Assembly: GCF_000756775.1 (NCBI RefSeq)
Contig: NZ_CCSF01000001.1
Location: 1,550,001 to 1,614,000, forward strand
Reading direction: 5' to 3'
From: Pseudomonas saudiphocaensis
GTDB lineage: Bacteria; Pseudomonadota; Gammaproteobacteria; Pseudomonadales; Pseudomonadaceae
Length of the DNA: 64,000 nucleotides
How positions within the stretch are numbered: position 1 is the first letter of the stretch; each line of letters starts with the position of its first letter. Both the position numbers and the translations under genes were made by a program. A model generated the notes under the pieces. It was not told where the DNA came from, made no database searches, and saw only the letters and a list, made by a program, of their open reading frames with translations. Positions 17,516 to 26,160 of the stretch are shown here, piece by piece.

Positions 17516-18868
17516 TTAAAGCCGGCCAATGTCATTGACCAACGCAAGCAGCATCACCCCAATGACCAGGCTGATACCAATCTGTACTCCCCAACCCTGG
17601 ACCTTGTCCGAAAGGGGACGTCCACGGACCCACTCGACCATATAGAAGAGCAAATGCCCGCCATCCAGAACCGGAATAGGCAAAAGATTGAGTATTCCAA
17701 GGCTGATGCTCAGGTAGGCGAGGAAGTTTAGAAAGTCACCCAGGCCGGACTGTGCAGAAGCGCCCGCCACTTTAGCAATGGTTATCGGGCCGCTCAAGTT
17801 TTTTACCGAGAGCTCACCAAAGAGCATTTTCTTCAGGGAATCAAGGGTCAGCAGGCTCATCGACCAGGTTCGCCGAAGCCCCTCAGCGACGGCTTCCAAA
17901 GGCCCGTAGCTGACGGTGCGCAGCATTTCTTCAGGCCATTCGCCGCCTGCAACCCCGGCCCCCAGATAGCCTCGCAGGTCGTCTCCTTCGCCACGCGCTG
18001 CCAGCGTCAGGGGCAGCTCCAGGTAGCGGCCTTCACGCTCCACTTCCAGCAAGGCGGACTTGCCCGGGAGCACTCGGACTCTGTCGATGACTTCCTGCCA
18101 CTCCTGCAGCGGCTCGCCGTCAAGGCTAACCAGGCGATCTCCCAGACGCACACCGGCGGCCTGAGCAGGACCTTCTGGATCCAGCTGGGCGACTACCGGA
18201 ACGATAGCCGGCCGCCAGGGACGGATACCCAGCGAGCCGATGGGATCAGGGTCTTCCGCCCCCCTGAGCCAGTCGTTCAGCTGCAACTGTATGGACTGCT
18301 CCTGACTGCTATCCAGGTTGCGCACGCGCATTTCCAGCGAGCCGCTTTCACCCAGGCGACGGATCAGCTGCAAATTGACCTCGGCCCAGCCGGAAGTGGG
18401 CTTGCCGTTGACTTCGATGATTTCTTGGCCGGACACCAGCCCGGCCTCTTCGGCCAGGCTGCCCACCTCAACCGCCCCAACCACTGGGCGAATCTGCTCG
18501 CTGCCCAGCAGCGCCAGCACCCAAAAAAACACCAGCGCCAGCAGAAAGTTGGCCACAGGCCCCGCAGACACTATGGCGAAGCGCTGCTTGACGGTCTTGC
18601 GATTGAACGTCTGATCGAGCATCGCGGGCGGTACATCACCTTCACGCTCGTCGAGCATCTTCACATAGCCACCGAGCGGAATGGCCGCGATAACGAACTC
18701 TGTGCCGTGGCGATCATGCCAGCGCACCAGGGGGCTGCCGAAGCCCACCGAGAAGCGCAGCACCTTGACGCCGCAACGCCGCGCCACCCAGAAATGCCCG
18801 TATTCGTGGAAGGTCACCAGAACACCCAGAGCGATCAGGGTGCCGACAAGCATGTACAGCGCGCTCAT
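17516..18868 (-). CDS. rseP: Site-2 protease RseP (MucP)
   Basis: Inner-membrane zinc metalloprotease that cuts the anti-sigma factor (MucA/RseA) after the first, DegS-type cleavage, releasing the envelope-stress sigma factor. The start ATG 18868 (MSALYMLVGTLIALGVLVTF) gives 450 residues; the frame is open 15 codons further upstream. The HEYGH zinc motif is at about residues 21-25 in the first membrane helix, two PDZ domains occupy about 115-300, and the second metal-ligand motif NLLPIPVLDGGH is near 390. Placing it beside bamA couples envelope biogenesis to its stress sensor. Confidence 0.97.
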   Translation of the reverse strand: MSALYMLVGTLIALGVLVTFHEYGHFWVARRCGVKVLRFSVGFGSPLVRWHDRHGTEFVIAAIPLGGYVKMLDEREGDVPPAMLDQTFNRKTVKQRFAIVSAGPVANFLLALVFFWVLALLGSEQIRPVVGAVEVGSLAEEAGLVSGQEIIEVNGKPTSGWAEVNLQLIRRLGESGSLEMRVRNLDSSQEQSIQLQLNDWLRGAEDPDPIGSLGIRPWRPAIVPVVAQLDPEGPAQAAGVRLGDRLVSLDGEPLQEWQEVIDRVRVLPGKSALLEVEREGRYLELPLTLAARGEGDDLRGYLGAGVAGGEWPEEMLRTVSYGPLEAVAEGLRRTWSMSLLTLDSLKKMLFGELSVKNLSGPITIAKVAGASAQSGLGDFLNFLAYLSISLGILNLLPIPVLDGGHLLFYMVEWVRGRPLSDKVQGWGVQIGISLVIGVMLLALVNDIGRL

Positions 18869-18939
18869 AAATTCCTCTGCCTCGAAAGGCCATTTTGCAG
18901 CAATGGGCACCACCGCCCGCGTCGGCGGATGCCGGGCCG

Positions 18940-20130
18940 TTAGCGGTTGTGCCCTTCTAGCCAGTGCGACGCCAACCTGCGAGCCTGCGCATCGGCACCC
19001 AGAACATCACCAAGGCAGTGCACCGCAACGCTTGCTTCACGGTTCAGAACGTCCTCGATGATACTCGCGATCTCCGTGAAGCGAATCCGACCTTCAAGGA
19101 AGGCGTCCACCGCCACCTCATTGGCAGCATTAAGCATCGCGGGGGCCGTACCGCCATTCTGCGCTGCCTGACGCGCCATGCGCAGGCACGGAAAACGCTG
19201 CTCATCCGGGGCATGGAAATCCAGATGCCCGATACGCACCAGATCCAGCGCCGAGACGCCCGAGTCGATACGCTCAGGCCAGGCCAGGGCGTGGGCAATT
19301 GGCGTACGCATGTCGGGATTGCCCAGCTGCGCCAGCACCGAACCGTCGACATAATCGACCATGGAGTGAATGACGCTCTGCGGATGAATCACCACCTCGA
19401 CCTGATCCGGCCGCGCATCGAATAACCAGCAGGCCTCGATCAGCTCCAGCCCCTTGTTCATCATGCTCGCCGAATCCACCGAGATCTTGCGCCCCATAGA
19501 CCAATTGGGATGCGTACAGGCCTGCTCCACAGTGACATCGCTCAACTGCTCCAGCGGCCACTCGCGAAAAGGCCCACCAGATGCGGTAAGCAGTATGCGG
19601 CGTACGCCAACACCCGAAAGGCCTTGGGCATAGTCGCCGGGAAGGCACTGGAAAATCGCATTGTGTTCACTATCGATGGGCAACAGCACCGCCCGGCTCT
19701 GGCGCAGCGCCTGCATGAACAACGCGCCGGACATGACCAGCGCTTCCTTGTTCGCCAGCAAGACACGCTTGTCGGCCTGAATCGCCGCCAGCGTTGGACG
19801 CAAACCAGCCGCACCGACAATCGCTGCCATTACCACATCAGTTTCCGGATGGGCTGCCACTTCGCTCAAGCCGCCCTCTCCCACCAGCACACGAGTCTGC
19901 AGGCCATCGCCGATCAGTTGCTCCTGCAGCACCCGCGCCTGATCGCTGCTCGCCACCACGGCATATCGCGGACGGTGCTGGCGGCACAGCCCGCGCAACT
20001 CGGCAATGCGATTGAACGCTGTCAGGGCGAAGGTTTGGTAGCGCTCGGGATGGCGGGCAATAACGTCCAGCGTACTCAGCCCGATGGAGCCTGTCGCTCC
20101 GAGCACTGTTATCTGCAAGGGATGGCTCAC
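18940..20130 (-). CDS. dxr: 1-deoxy-D-xylulose 5-phosphate reductoisomerase
   Basis: Second enzyme of the MEP isoprenoid pathway, converting DXP to MEP with NADPH; the target of fosmidomycin. I choose GTG 20130 as start (read as [20 protein letters not shown]), giving 396 residues, the standard length. This GTG overlaps the cdsA stop as GTGA. The NADPH-binding GATGSIG is at 11-17, and the metal and substrate region includes [10 protein letters not shown] and [12 protein letters not shown]. Also called ispC. It feeds the polyprenyl chain made by the upstream uppS product. Confidence 0.97.
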   Translation of the reverse strand: MSHPLQITVLGATGSIGLSTLDVIARHPERYQTFALTAFNRIAELRGLCRQHRPRYAVVASSDQARVLQEQLIGDGLQTRVLVGEGGLSEVAAHPETDVVMAAIVGAAGLRPTLAAIQADKRVLLANKEALVMSGALFMQALRQSRAVLLPIDSEHNAIFQCLPGDYAQGLSGVGVRRILLTASGGPFREWPLEQLSDVTVEQACTHPNWSMGRKISVDSASMMNKGLELIEACWLFDARPDQVEVVIHPQSVIHSMVDYVDGSVLAQLGNPDMRTPIAHALAWPERIDSGVSALDLVRIGHLDFHAPDEQRFPCLRMARQAAQNGGTAPAMLNAANEVAVDAFLEGRIRFTEIASIIEDVLNREASVAVHCLGDVLGADAQARRLASHWLEGHNR

Positions 20131-20942
20131 CAGGCACCCCACCCGGCGAGCCACAACAGAACGGCAAATACAGGAACGGCTGCAGTCAGGCTATCGATTC
20201 GATCCATGACGCCGCCGTGACCCGGCAGCAGCTGGCTGCTGTCCTTGATCCCCGCGCTGCGCTTGAACATGCTCTCGGTTAGATCGCCCACCACCGAAAT
20301 CAGCACTACTACAGCAGCGCCGAGCAGTGCCAGCACCAGCTCACGCGCAGACCAACCGCGATACAGCCCAACCCCGAGCGTAACCAGCAGGCTTGCCAGC
20401 AGACCACCCACCAGCCCTTCCCAACTCTTTCCGGGACTGACTTGCGGTGCCAGCTTGCGCCGACCGAAACGCCGACCGGAGAAATAGGCTCCGATATCAG
20501 CGACCCAAACCAGCACCATAACGGCGACGATAAGCCAGTTGCCTTCAGGCCAGCGCTTGAGCACCAGCAGTGCTTGCCAGGCTGGCAGCAGAATCAGCAG
20601 CCCGATAACCAGGCTGCCTGCGCGCCCGCGCCAGTGGCGCTGACTATCCGGATAATTGAGAACCAGCCCCGTCGCCGCCAGCCACCAGAGCACGCTGGCC
20701 GCCAGCAGCCAGGGAGCCAGCGCCGGCAGGCTGTAGAGTACGACCAACAGTGCAACCACCAGCAGCGCATAAGCGACACGCGCCGGCTGAGCCGTGTAGC
20801 CGGCCATGCGCGCCCACTCCCAGGCACCAAGGCTTACAACCACACCGATAAATAGCGCAAAGGCCAGCCCTTCGAGCAGGAAAAAGCCGATCAGAGCAAC
20901 CGGCAGGAGAATCGCCGCTGTGATGATGCGTTGCTTCAACAT
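20127..20942 (-). CDS. cdsA: Phosphatidate cytidylyltransferase
   Basis: Makes CDP-diacylglycerol from phosphatidic acid and CTP, the branch point of phospholipid synthesis. The 271-residue integral membrane protein has about eight hydrophobic helices and the C-terminal signature region [20 protein letters not shown] followed by [20 protein letters not shown], which carries the acidic metal-binding residues. It overlaps uppS by seven bases at its start and dxr by GTGA at its end. Confidence 0.97.
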   Translation of the reverse strand: MLKQRIITAAILLPVALIGFFLLEGLAFALFIGVVVSLGAWEWARMAGYTAQPARVAYALLVVALLVVLYSLPALAPWLLAASVLWWLAATGLVLNYPDSQRHWRGRAGSLVIGLLILLPAWQALLVLKRWPEGNWLIVAVMVLVWVADIGAYFSGRRFGRRKLAPQVSPGKSWEGLVGGLLASLLVTLGVGLYRGWSARELVLALLGAAVVVLISVVGDLTESMFKRSAGIKDSSQLLPGHGGVMDRIDSLTAAVPVFAVLLWLAGWGAW

Positions 20943-21697
20943 TCTGCACGAACCTCTGTTTCGAGCTGGTCGCCGGTCTTGCCGAAGCGGCGCTGTCGCC
21001 TGGAGTAGTCTGCCAGCGCGGCGCGCATTGCCTCATGCTTGAAATCTGGCCAGAACAGGTCAGAGAAATAGAGCTCGGCGTAAGCCATCTGCCACAGCAG
21101 AAAATTGCTGATGCGACGCTCACCTCCGGTGCGGATGCATAGATCCGGCAATGGCAGATCGCCGGTGGCCAGGTAGCTTTGAAAAAGTGCCGGGGTGATT
21201 TCACTGGCACCAAGCTGACCGGCCTGAACCTCGCGCGCCATGCGCTGCGTGGCCTGAAGGATGTCCCACTGCCCGCCGTAGTTGGCGGCCACCTGCAGCA
21301 CAAAACGACCGCTACCGGCGGTCATGGCTTCGGCTTCGGCCATCGCTATCTGCAGTTCAGGATGAAAACGCTCACGATCGCCGATAATGCGCAGACTGAT
21401 ATCGTTCTCATTGAGCTTGCGGGCCTCGCGACGCAGAGCTGTCAGGAACAGCTCCATCAAGGCGCCCACCTCATCAGCCGGTCTTTGCCAGTTCTCACTG
21501 GAAAAGGCGAACAGAGTAAGTACCTCAACGCCCTCTTCGGCACACACCTCTATGACGGCCCGTACCGCGTCCACGCCAGCCTTATGTCCGGCCACTCCGG
21601 GCAAGAGACGCCGTTTTGCCCAGCGATTATTGCCATCCATGATAATTGCGACATGACGGGGTACATTCCGTCCGGCAATCGGCCTGACCTTTTCCAT
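20936..21697 (-). CDS. uppS: Undecaprenyl diphosphate synthase
   Basis: Cis-prenyltransferase that adds eight isopentenyl units to farnesyl diphosphate to give the C55 carrier for peptidoglycan and O-antigen. The 253-residue protein has catalytic Asp21 in IIMDGNNRWAKRR and the C-terminal RTGGERRISNFLLWQ motif. The ATG follows AGG by about 11 bases. Downstream of frr, across a 150-base gap in which I see no strong terminator. Confidence 0.97.
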   Translation of the reverse strand: MEKVRPIAGRNVPRHVAIIMDGNNRWAKRRLLPGVAGHKAGVDAVRAVIEVCAEEGVEVLTLFAFSSENWQRPADEVGALMELFLTALRREARKLNENDISLRIIGDRERFHPELQIAMAEAEAMTAGSGRFVLQVAANYGGQWDILQATQRMAREVQAGQLGASEITPALFQSYLATGDLPLPDLCIRTGGERRISNFLLWQMAYAELYFSDLFWPDFKHEAMRAALADYSRRQRRFGKTGDQLETEVRAEC

Positions 21698-21847
21698 GAA
21701 ACGACTACCTGCGCTCAGTCACGCTGCAAAACAATAGAAGAAACGCCCGGCTGCAACTCCCGAATGTGGTGTCGCAGCTCACACTCACCGAACCTGGACG
21801 GCCTGGCGCGATGCCAAGGTGAGCCGTACGGGCGTTCAACACGGCGA

Positions 21848-22405
21848 TCAAACGGCCATCAGGTCGTTTTCCTTGACTTCCAGCGCCTTGTCGATTTCCG
21901 CAACGTATTTGTCGGTCAGCTTTTGAACGTCGTCCTGACCACGACGTTCCTCGTCTTCGCTGATTTCCTTTTCCTTCACCAGATCCTTGAGCTGCGCGAG
22001 GGCGTCACGGCGAATGTTGCGTACGGCAACCCTAGCGTTCTCGGCCTCGGCGCGCGCCTGCTTGGTGAAGCCCTTGCGGGTCTCTTCGGTCAGTGCCGGC
22101 ATCGGTACGCGGATGGTAGTACCGGCCGTGGCCGGATTGAGCCCCAGATCCGAAGTCATGATGGCTTTTTCAACGGCCTGGATCATGCTCTTGTCGAAAA
22201 TGGTCAGGGCCAGGGTACGCGAGTCCTCGACGGTGATGTTGGCAACCTGACGCAGCGGCGTGTCGCTGCCGTAATAGGACACCATGACGCCATCCAGAAT
22301 GCTTGGGTGAGCGCGACCGGTGCGGATCTTGGCAAAGGCGCCTGCCAGCGACTCCAGGCTTTTCTTCATGCGCTCCTGCGCATCTTGCTTGATCTCGTTG
22401 ATCAT
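21848..22405 (-). CDS. frr: Ribosome recycling factor
   Basis: With EF-G splits the post-termination ribosome. The start at ATG 22405 ([20 protein letters not shown]) gives 185 residues, exactly the family length; the longer open frame runs back into pyrH and is not used. The start overlaps the pyrH stop as ATGA. The characteristic [13 protein letters not shown] segment is present. Confidence 0.98.
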   Translation of the reverse strand: MINEIKQDAQERMKKSLESLAGAFAKIRTGRAHPSILDGVMVSYYGSDTPLRQVANITVEDSRTLALTIFDKSMIQAVEKAIMTSDLGLNPATAGTTIRVPMPALTEETRKGFTKQARAEAENARVAVRNIRRDALAQLKDLVKEKEISEDEERRGQDDVQKLTDKYVAEIDKALEVKENDLMAV

Positions 22406-23145
22406 TGATTCGGTTCCTCGATCAGTGTTCCTTCGGCACCGCCAAGCACGATATTGAGCAGGGCGCCGGGCTTGTTCATATTGAATACCCGCAGCGGCAT
22501 CTTGTGATCGCGACACAGGCAGATGGCCGTCAGGTCCATCACGCCGAGCTTGCGATCGAGGACGTCATCATAGGTCAGCTCCTCGAACTTCTCGGCATTT
22601 GGATCCTTGAAGGGGTCGGCGGTATAGACGCCGTCCACCTTGGTGGCCTTGAGCACGACGTCGGCATGAATTTCGATGCCACGCAGGCATGCGGCCGAGT
22701 CGGTAGTAAAGAACGGGTTACCGGTACCGGCCGAGAAGATCACGACCTCTCCGCTCTTGAGGTGACGCATCGCCTTGCGGCGGTCGTAATGGTCGGTCAC
22801 ACCGACCATGGAAATGGCAGACATCACCAGCGCCGGAATATTGGAACGCTCCAGCGCGTCACGCAGGGCCAGTGCGTTCATCACAGTTGCCAGCATACCC
22901 ATATGGTCGCCGGTGACCCGGTCCATACCGGCCGCTGAGAGTGCCGCGCCGCGGAACAGGTTGCCGCCACCGATGACCAGGCCCACCTCAACGCCAATCC
23001 CGACCAACTGCCCCACTTCCAGAGCCATGCGGTCGAGCACCTTGGGGTCGATGCCGAAATCTTCCGCCCCCATCAGGGCTTCGCCGCTTAATTTGAGCAG
23101 AATGCGTTTATAGCGTGGATTGCGTGCACTCATCTGCTGAGCCAT
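22402..23145 (-). CDS. pyrH: UMP kinase
   Basis: Hexameric bacterial UMP kinase, allosterically controlled by GTP and UTP; unrelated to eukaryotic UMP/CMP kinases. The 247-residue amino acid kinase-fold protein has KLSGEALMG at 18-26, GGGNLFRG and the C-terminal region [13 protein letters not shown]. The ATG at 23145 follows GCAGGAGAGA by about eight bases, so I take it rather than the Met four codons later. It is coupled to frr by ATGA. Confidence 0.97.
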   Translation of the reverse strand: MAQQMSARNPRYKRILLKLSGEALMGAEDFGIDPKVLDRMALEVGQLVGIGVEVGLVIGGGNLFRGAALSAAGMDRVTGDHMGMLATVMNALALRDALERSNIPALVMSAISMVGVTDHYDRRKAMRHLKSGEVVIFSAGTGNPFFTTDSAACLRGIEIHADVVLKATKVDGVYTADPFKDPNAEKFEELTYDDVLDRKLGVMDLTAICLCRDHKMPLRVFNMNKPGALLNIVLGGAEGTLIEEPNQ

Positions 23146-23224
23146 TGGCGTTGTCTCTCCTGCGGCATTGTATGACCAGGCTGCATGACCGGCTTAGGCC
23201 GCACAAACCCGAAATATCTGCGCT

Positions 23225-23253
23225 ATGACAGCGCAACTGCGTATTGGTGCCAA
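23225..23253 (-). promoter_or_regulatory. Candidate sigma70 promoter for pyrH-frr-uppS
   Basis: On the minus strand TTGGCA (23253-23248; 5 of 6 to consensus) and TGTCAT (23230-23225; 4 of 6) are separated by 17 bases. The pyrH ATG is 80 bases downstream and the tsf terminator hairpin lies just upstream, so a promoter is expected here. Confidence 0.4.
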
Positions 23254-23302
23254 GCGTTTTTGACCATCTAGTGACAAAAACGATTTCTCTGTCCCAGTTC
23301 GA

Positions 23303-23338
23303 CAAAGAGGCCGCGCGCGTGAGCGGGCAGCCTCTTTG
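23303..23338 (-). terminator. Hairpin terminator after tsf
   Basis: CAAAGAGGC and GCCTCTTTG form a 9-bp stem with a GC-rich inner loop, 18 bases after the tsf stop codon. The downstream side on the minus strand lacks a good U run, so termination may be partial, or the hairpin may act as an RNA 3' end stabiliser. Confidence 0.5.
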
Positions 23339-23355
23339 ACGTCAACAGGAAGCTC

Positions 23356-24225
23356 TTACTGCTTGGTAGCAGCGACCTGAGCTGCAACTTCAGCGGCGAA
23401 GTCGACCTCGGCCTTCTCGATGCCTTCGCCCACTTCATAGCGGACAAAGGAAACGATTTCGGCACCGGCCTTCTTCACCAGGTCACCGACCTTGACTTCC
23501 GGATCCATGATGAAAGCTTGCTCAACCAGGCTGGCTTCGGCCAGGAACTTGTTGATGCGGCCCTTGACCATGTTCTCGACGATGTTTTCCGGCTTGCCAG
23601 CGATCTTCTCGGCGTTCAGCTGCAGGAAGATTTCCTTCTCCTTGGCAACCAGCTCTTCGGAGACCTGATCCGGAGTGACAACAGCCGGGTTGGAAGCAGC
23701 CACATGCATGGCAACATGCTTGGCCAGCTCTTCGTTGCCGCCGTTCAGCACAACCAGAACACCGATACGGTGGCCGTGCAGGTAGGCACCAACGGTATCG
23801 CCGGAAACAGAGGTCAGGCGACGGATGTTGACGTTCTCACCGCATTTGGCAACCAGCGCTTCGCGATCGGATTCCTGAGCGGCGATCAGCGGAGCAGCGT
23901 CGGTCATGTTCTCAGCGAAAGCTTTCTCGACGCTGTCATTGACGAACTTCTTGAAGTCTTCCTGCAGAGCTAGGAAGTCGGTCTGGGAGTTGACTTCGAT
24001 GATTACGGCACGCTTGTTATCATCAGCAACCTTGACCGCAATCGAGCCTTCGGCGGCGATGTTGCCAGCCTTCTTGGCGGCCTTGATGGCACCCGCGGCG
24101 CGCATGTCGTCAATGGCTTTCTCGATATCGCCACCAGCAGCGGTGAGTGCCTTTTTGCAATCCATCATGCCTTGGCCAGTGCGCTCGCGCAGTTCTTTAA
24201 CCAGGGCTGCAGTAATCTCTGCCAT
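23356..24225 (-). CDS. tsf: Elongation factor Ts
   Basis: Guanine-nucleotide exchange factor for EF-Tu. The start ATG 24225 (MAEITAALVKELRERTGQGM) gives 289 residues; the frame is open 14 codons upstream into the leader. The N-terminal UBA-like domain with MDCKKALTAAGGDIEKAID and the core TDFLALQEDF region are typical. It follows rpsB with a strong hairpin in the 125-base gap, a common arrangement in which part of the rpsB transcription reads through. Confidence 0.98.
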   Translation of the reverse strand: MAEITAALVKELRERTGQGMMDCKKALTAAGGDIEKAIDDMRAAGAIKAAKKAGNIAAEGSIAVKVADDNKRAVIIEVNSQTDFLALQEDFKKFVNDSVEKAFAENMTDAAPLIAAQESDREALVAKCGENVNIRRLTSVSGDTVGAYLHGHRIGVLVVLNGGNEELAKHVAMHVAASNPAVVTPDQVSEELVAKEKEIFLQLNAEKIAGKPENIVENMVKGRINKFLAEASLVEQAFIMDPEVKVGDLVKKAGAEIVSFVRYEVGEGIEKAEVDFAAEVAAQVAATKQ

Positions 24226-24291
24226 GTTCGCAAATCCTCTCGATTCGTTATCGACTATCGCCTCCAATGGAGGCGATCAATTCGGAAGTGG

Positions 24292-24318
24292 CAAAAAGGG
24301 GGCATAGCCCCCTTTTTG
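24292..24318 (-). terminator. Terminator/attenuator between rpsB and tsf
   Basis: A perfect 12-bp stem, CAAAAAGGGGGC / GCCCCCTTTTTG with a three-base loop, sits between the rpsB stop and the tsf start. The five T at the 3' arm act as a U tract on either strand. Because tsf has no obvious separate promoter, this probably sets the rpsB:tsf ratio by partial termination. Confidence 0.8.
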
Positions 24319-24350
24319 TTCATCGGGTTCAACTAGGCGATGCTACTCGA

Positions 24351-25091
24351 TCAGCCTTCAGCGGCCTCGGAGGCAGCTTCTTCGACGAATACGTCGGTAC
24401 CACCACCGGCATTCTGACGGCCACGGATTACAGCATCGGCTGTCGCGCTCAGATAGAGCTGAACGGCACGGATGGCGTCATCGTTACCGGGAATGATGTA
24501 ATCGATACCTTCCGGGCTGCTGTTGGTATCGACGATGCCGATGACCGGGATGCCCAGCTTGTTTGCTTCGGAGATTGCAATGCGCTCGTGATCGACGTCG
24601 ACGACGAACATGGCATCCGGCAGACCGCCCATATCCTTGATGCCGCCCAGGCTGCGATCCAGTTTTTCCAGATCACGGGTACGCATCAGAGCTTCTTTCT
24701 TGGTCAGCTTGTCGAAAGTGCCGTCCTGGGACTGGGTTTCCAGCTCGCGCAGGCGCTTGATCGACGCACGGATGGTCTTGTAGTTGGTCAGCATGCCGCC
24801 CAACCAGCGATGATCGACATACGGCGAGCCGCAACGTGCAGCTTCTTCGCGAACGATCTTGCCAGCGGAACGCTTGGTGCCGACGAACAGAATCTTGTTC
24901 TTGCCCGCAGCCAGCTTTTCAACGAACTGCAGCGCTTCGTTGAACATCGGCAGGGTTTTTTCGAGGTTGATGATATGGATCTTGTTGCGCGCGCCGAAAA
25001 TGTACTTGTTCATTTTCGGGTTCCAGTAACGGGTCTGGTGGCCGAAGTGCACACCGGCCTTCAGCATGTCGCGCATGGTGACTTGAGTCAT
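24351..25091 (-). CDS. rpsB: 30S ribosomal protein S2
   Basis: Small-subunit protein, bound late, which helps anchor S1. The start ATG 25091 ([20 protein letters not shown]) gives 246 residues; the longer frame runs into the leader and is not used. The S2 signatures [15 protein letters not shown] and [16 protein letters not shown] are clear. The leader of about 130-260 bases between rpsB and the divergent map gene is long enough for S2 autoregulation, known for gammaproteobacterial rpsB-tsf, but I cannot fold it reliably by eye. Confidence 0.98.
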   Translation of the reverse strand: MTQVTMRDMLKAGVHFGHQTRYWNPKMNKYIFGARNKIHIINLEKTLPMFNEALQFVEKLAAGKNKILFVGTKRSAGKIVREEAARCGSPYVDHRWLGGMLTNYKTIRASIKRLRELETQSQDGTFDKLTKKEALMRTRDLEKLDRSLGGIKDMGGLPDAMFVVDVDHERIAISEANKLGIPVIGIVDTNSSPEGIDYIIPGNDDAIRAVQLYLSATADAVIRGRQNAGGGTDVFVEEAASEAAEG

Positions 25092-25220
25092 GATACTTCC
25101 TCGGATAAGTCGGGTTAGGCCTCCACGCGCCCCGATATCCAACTCTTTCGAGCACCCAGGATACCGTGTCGACACGTGTGTGGATTAAAGCAAAACGGTG
25201 GTCCCCGTTGAGCGGCGCGT

Positions 25221-25226
25221 TTTATA
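25221..25226 (-). promoter_or_regulatory. Candidate -10 element of rpsB
   Basis: On the minus strand TATAAA is followed by the GC-rich discriminator ACGCGCCGC, as at stringently controlled ribosomal promoters. No convincing -35 box is seen, so this is a suggestion only. It lies 130 bases upstream of the rpsB ATG in the divergent rpsB/map region (25092-25354). Confidence 0.3.
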
Positions 25227-25354
25227 GCATAAGGCGAGGCCGGACACCATAGGCTGCGAGTACGGAAACGACACTCGGCGCGCGAGCCATCCTCACTGCA
25301 GAGTCTCAAGCTGTTAAGATAGCGCCTTTATTTTTCGCACTCCGAGAGTTCCTA

Positions 25355-26137
25355 ATGACTGTCAACATCAAGACGCCTGAAGATATCGAGAAGATGCGTA
25401 TCGCAGGCCGCCTGGCCGCCGAAGTGCTGGAAATGCTCGAAGAACATATCCGGCCCGGCGTCACCACCGATGAATTGGACCGTATTTGCCACGACCATAT
25501 CGTCAATGTTCAGCAGGCCATCCCGGCGCCGCTCAACTATAAAGGCTTCCCCAAGTCGATCTGCACCTCGATCAACCATGTGGTCTGCCACGGCATCCCC
25601 AATGAGAAGCCGCTAAAGGATGGCGACATCCTCAACGTCGATATCACCGTCATCAAGGATGGTTATCACGGCGACACCAGCCGAATGTTCATGGTCGGCA
25701 AGGTTCCAGAGTGGGCTGAGCGCCTGTGCCGAGTGACCCAGGAATGTCTCTATAAAGGTATCGAGCTCGTGCGTCCCGGCGCCCGCCTCGGCGACATCGG
25801 TGAAGTGATCCAGAAGCACGCAGAGAAGAACGGTTTTTCCGTGGTGCGCGAATACTGCGGTCACGGCATCGGCAAGGTATTCCACGAAGAGCCTCAAGTG
25901 CTGCATTACGGTCGCGCCGGTACCGGCCTTGAGCTGAAGGAAGGCATGACCTTCACCATCGAGCCGATGATCAACCAGGGCCGTGCGGAGACCCGCCTGC
26001 TCGGTGACGGCTGGACAGCCATCACCAAGGATCGGAAGCTGTCGGCCCAATGGGAGCACACGCTGGTAGTTACCGCCGATGGCTACGAGATCTTCACTCT
26101 GCGCAGTGACGACACCATTCCCCGCACCCGCCCCTGA
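25355..26137 (+). CDS. map: Type I methionine aminopeptidase
   Basis: Removes the initiator methionine from nascent proteins. The 260-residue pita-bread-fold enzyme has its metal ligands in DVDITVIKDGYHGDTSR (two Asp), in GHGIG (His), in TIEPM (Glu) and in QWEHT (Glu), all present. It is divergent from rpsB, which puts a translation-linked enzyme beside ribosomal genes, and it is followed after 23 bases by glnD. Confidence 0.98.
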   Translation: MTVNIKTPEDIEKMRIAGRLAAEVLEMLEEHIRPGVTTDELDRICHDHIVNVQQAIPAPLNYKGFPKSICTSINHVVCHGIPNEKPLKDGDILNVDITVIKDGYHGDTSRMFMVGKVPEWAERLCRVTQECLYKGIELVRPGARLGDIGEVIQKHAEKNGFSVVREYCGHGIGKVFHEEPQVLHYGRAGTGLELKEGMTFTIEPMINQGRAETRLLGDGWTAITKDRKLSAQWEHTLVVTADGYEIFTLRSDDTIPRTRP

Positions 26138-26160
26138 TAACGCCCTGACGGAGAACTGGC

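Noticed and set aside
21179-22408. Plus-strand frame of about 409 codons across uppS and frr.
   Set aside because: It spans two conserved minus-strand genes and the gap between them; no supporting start signal.
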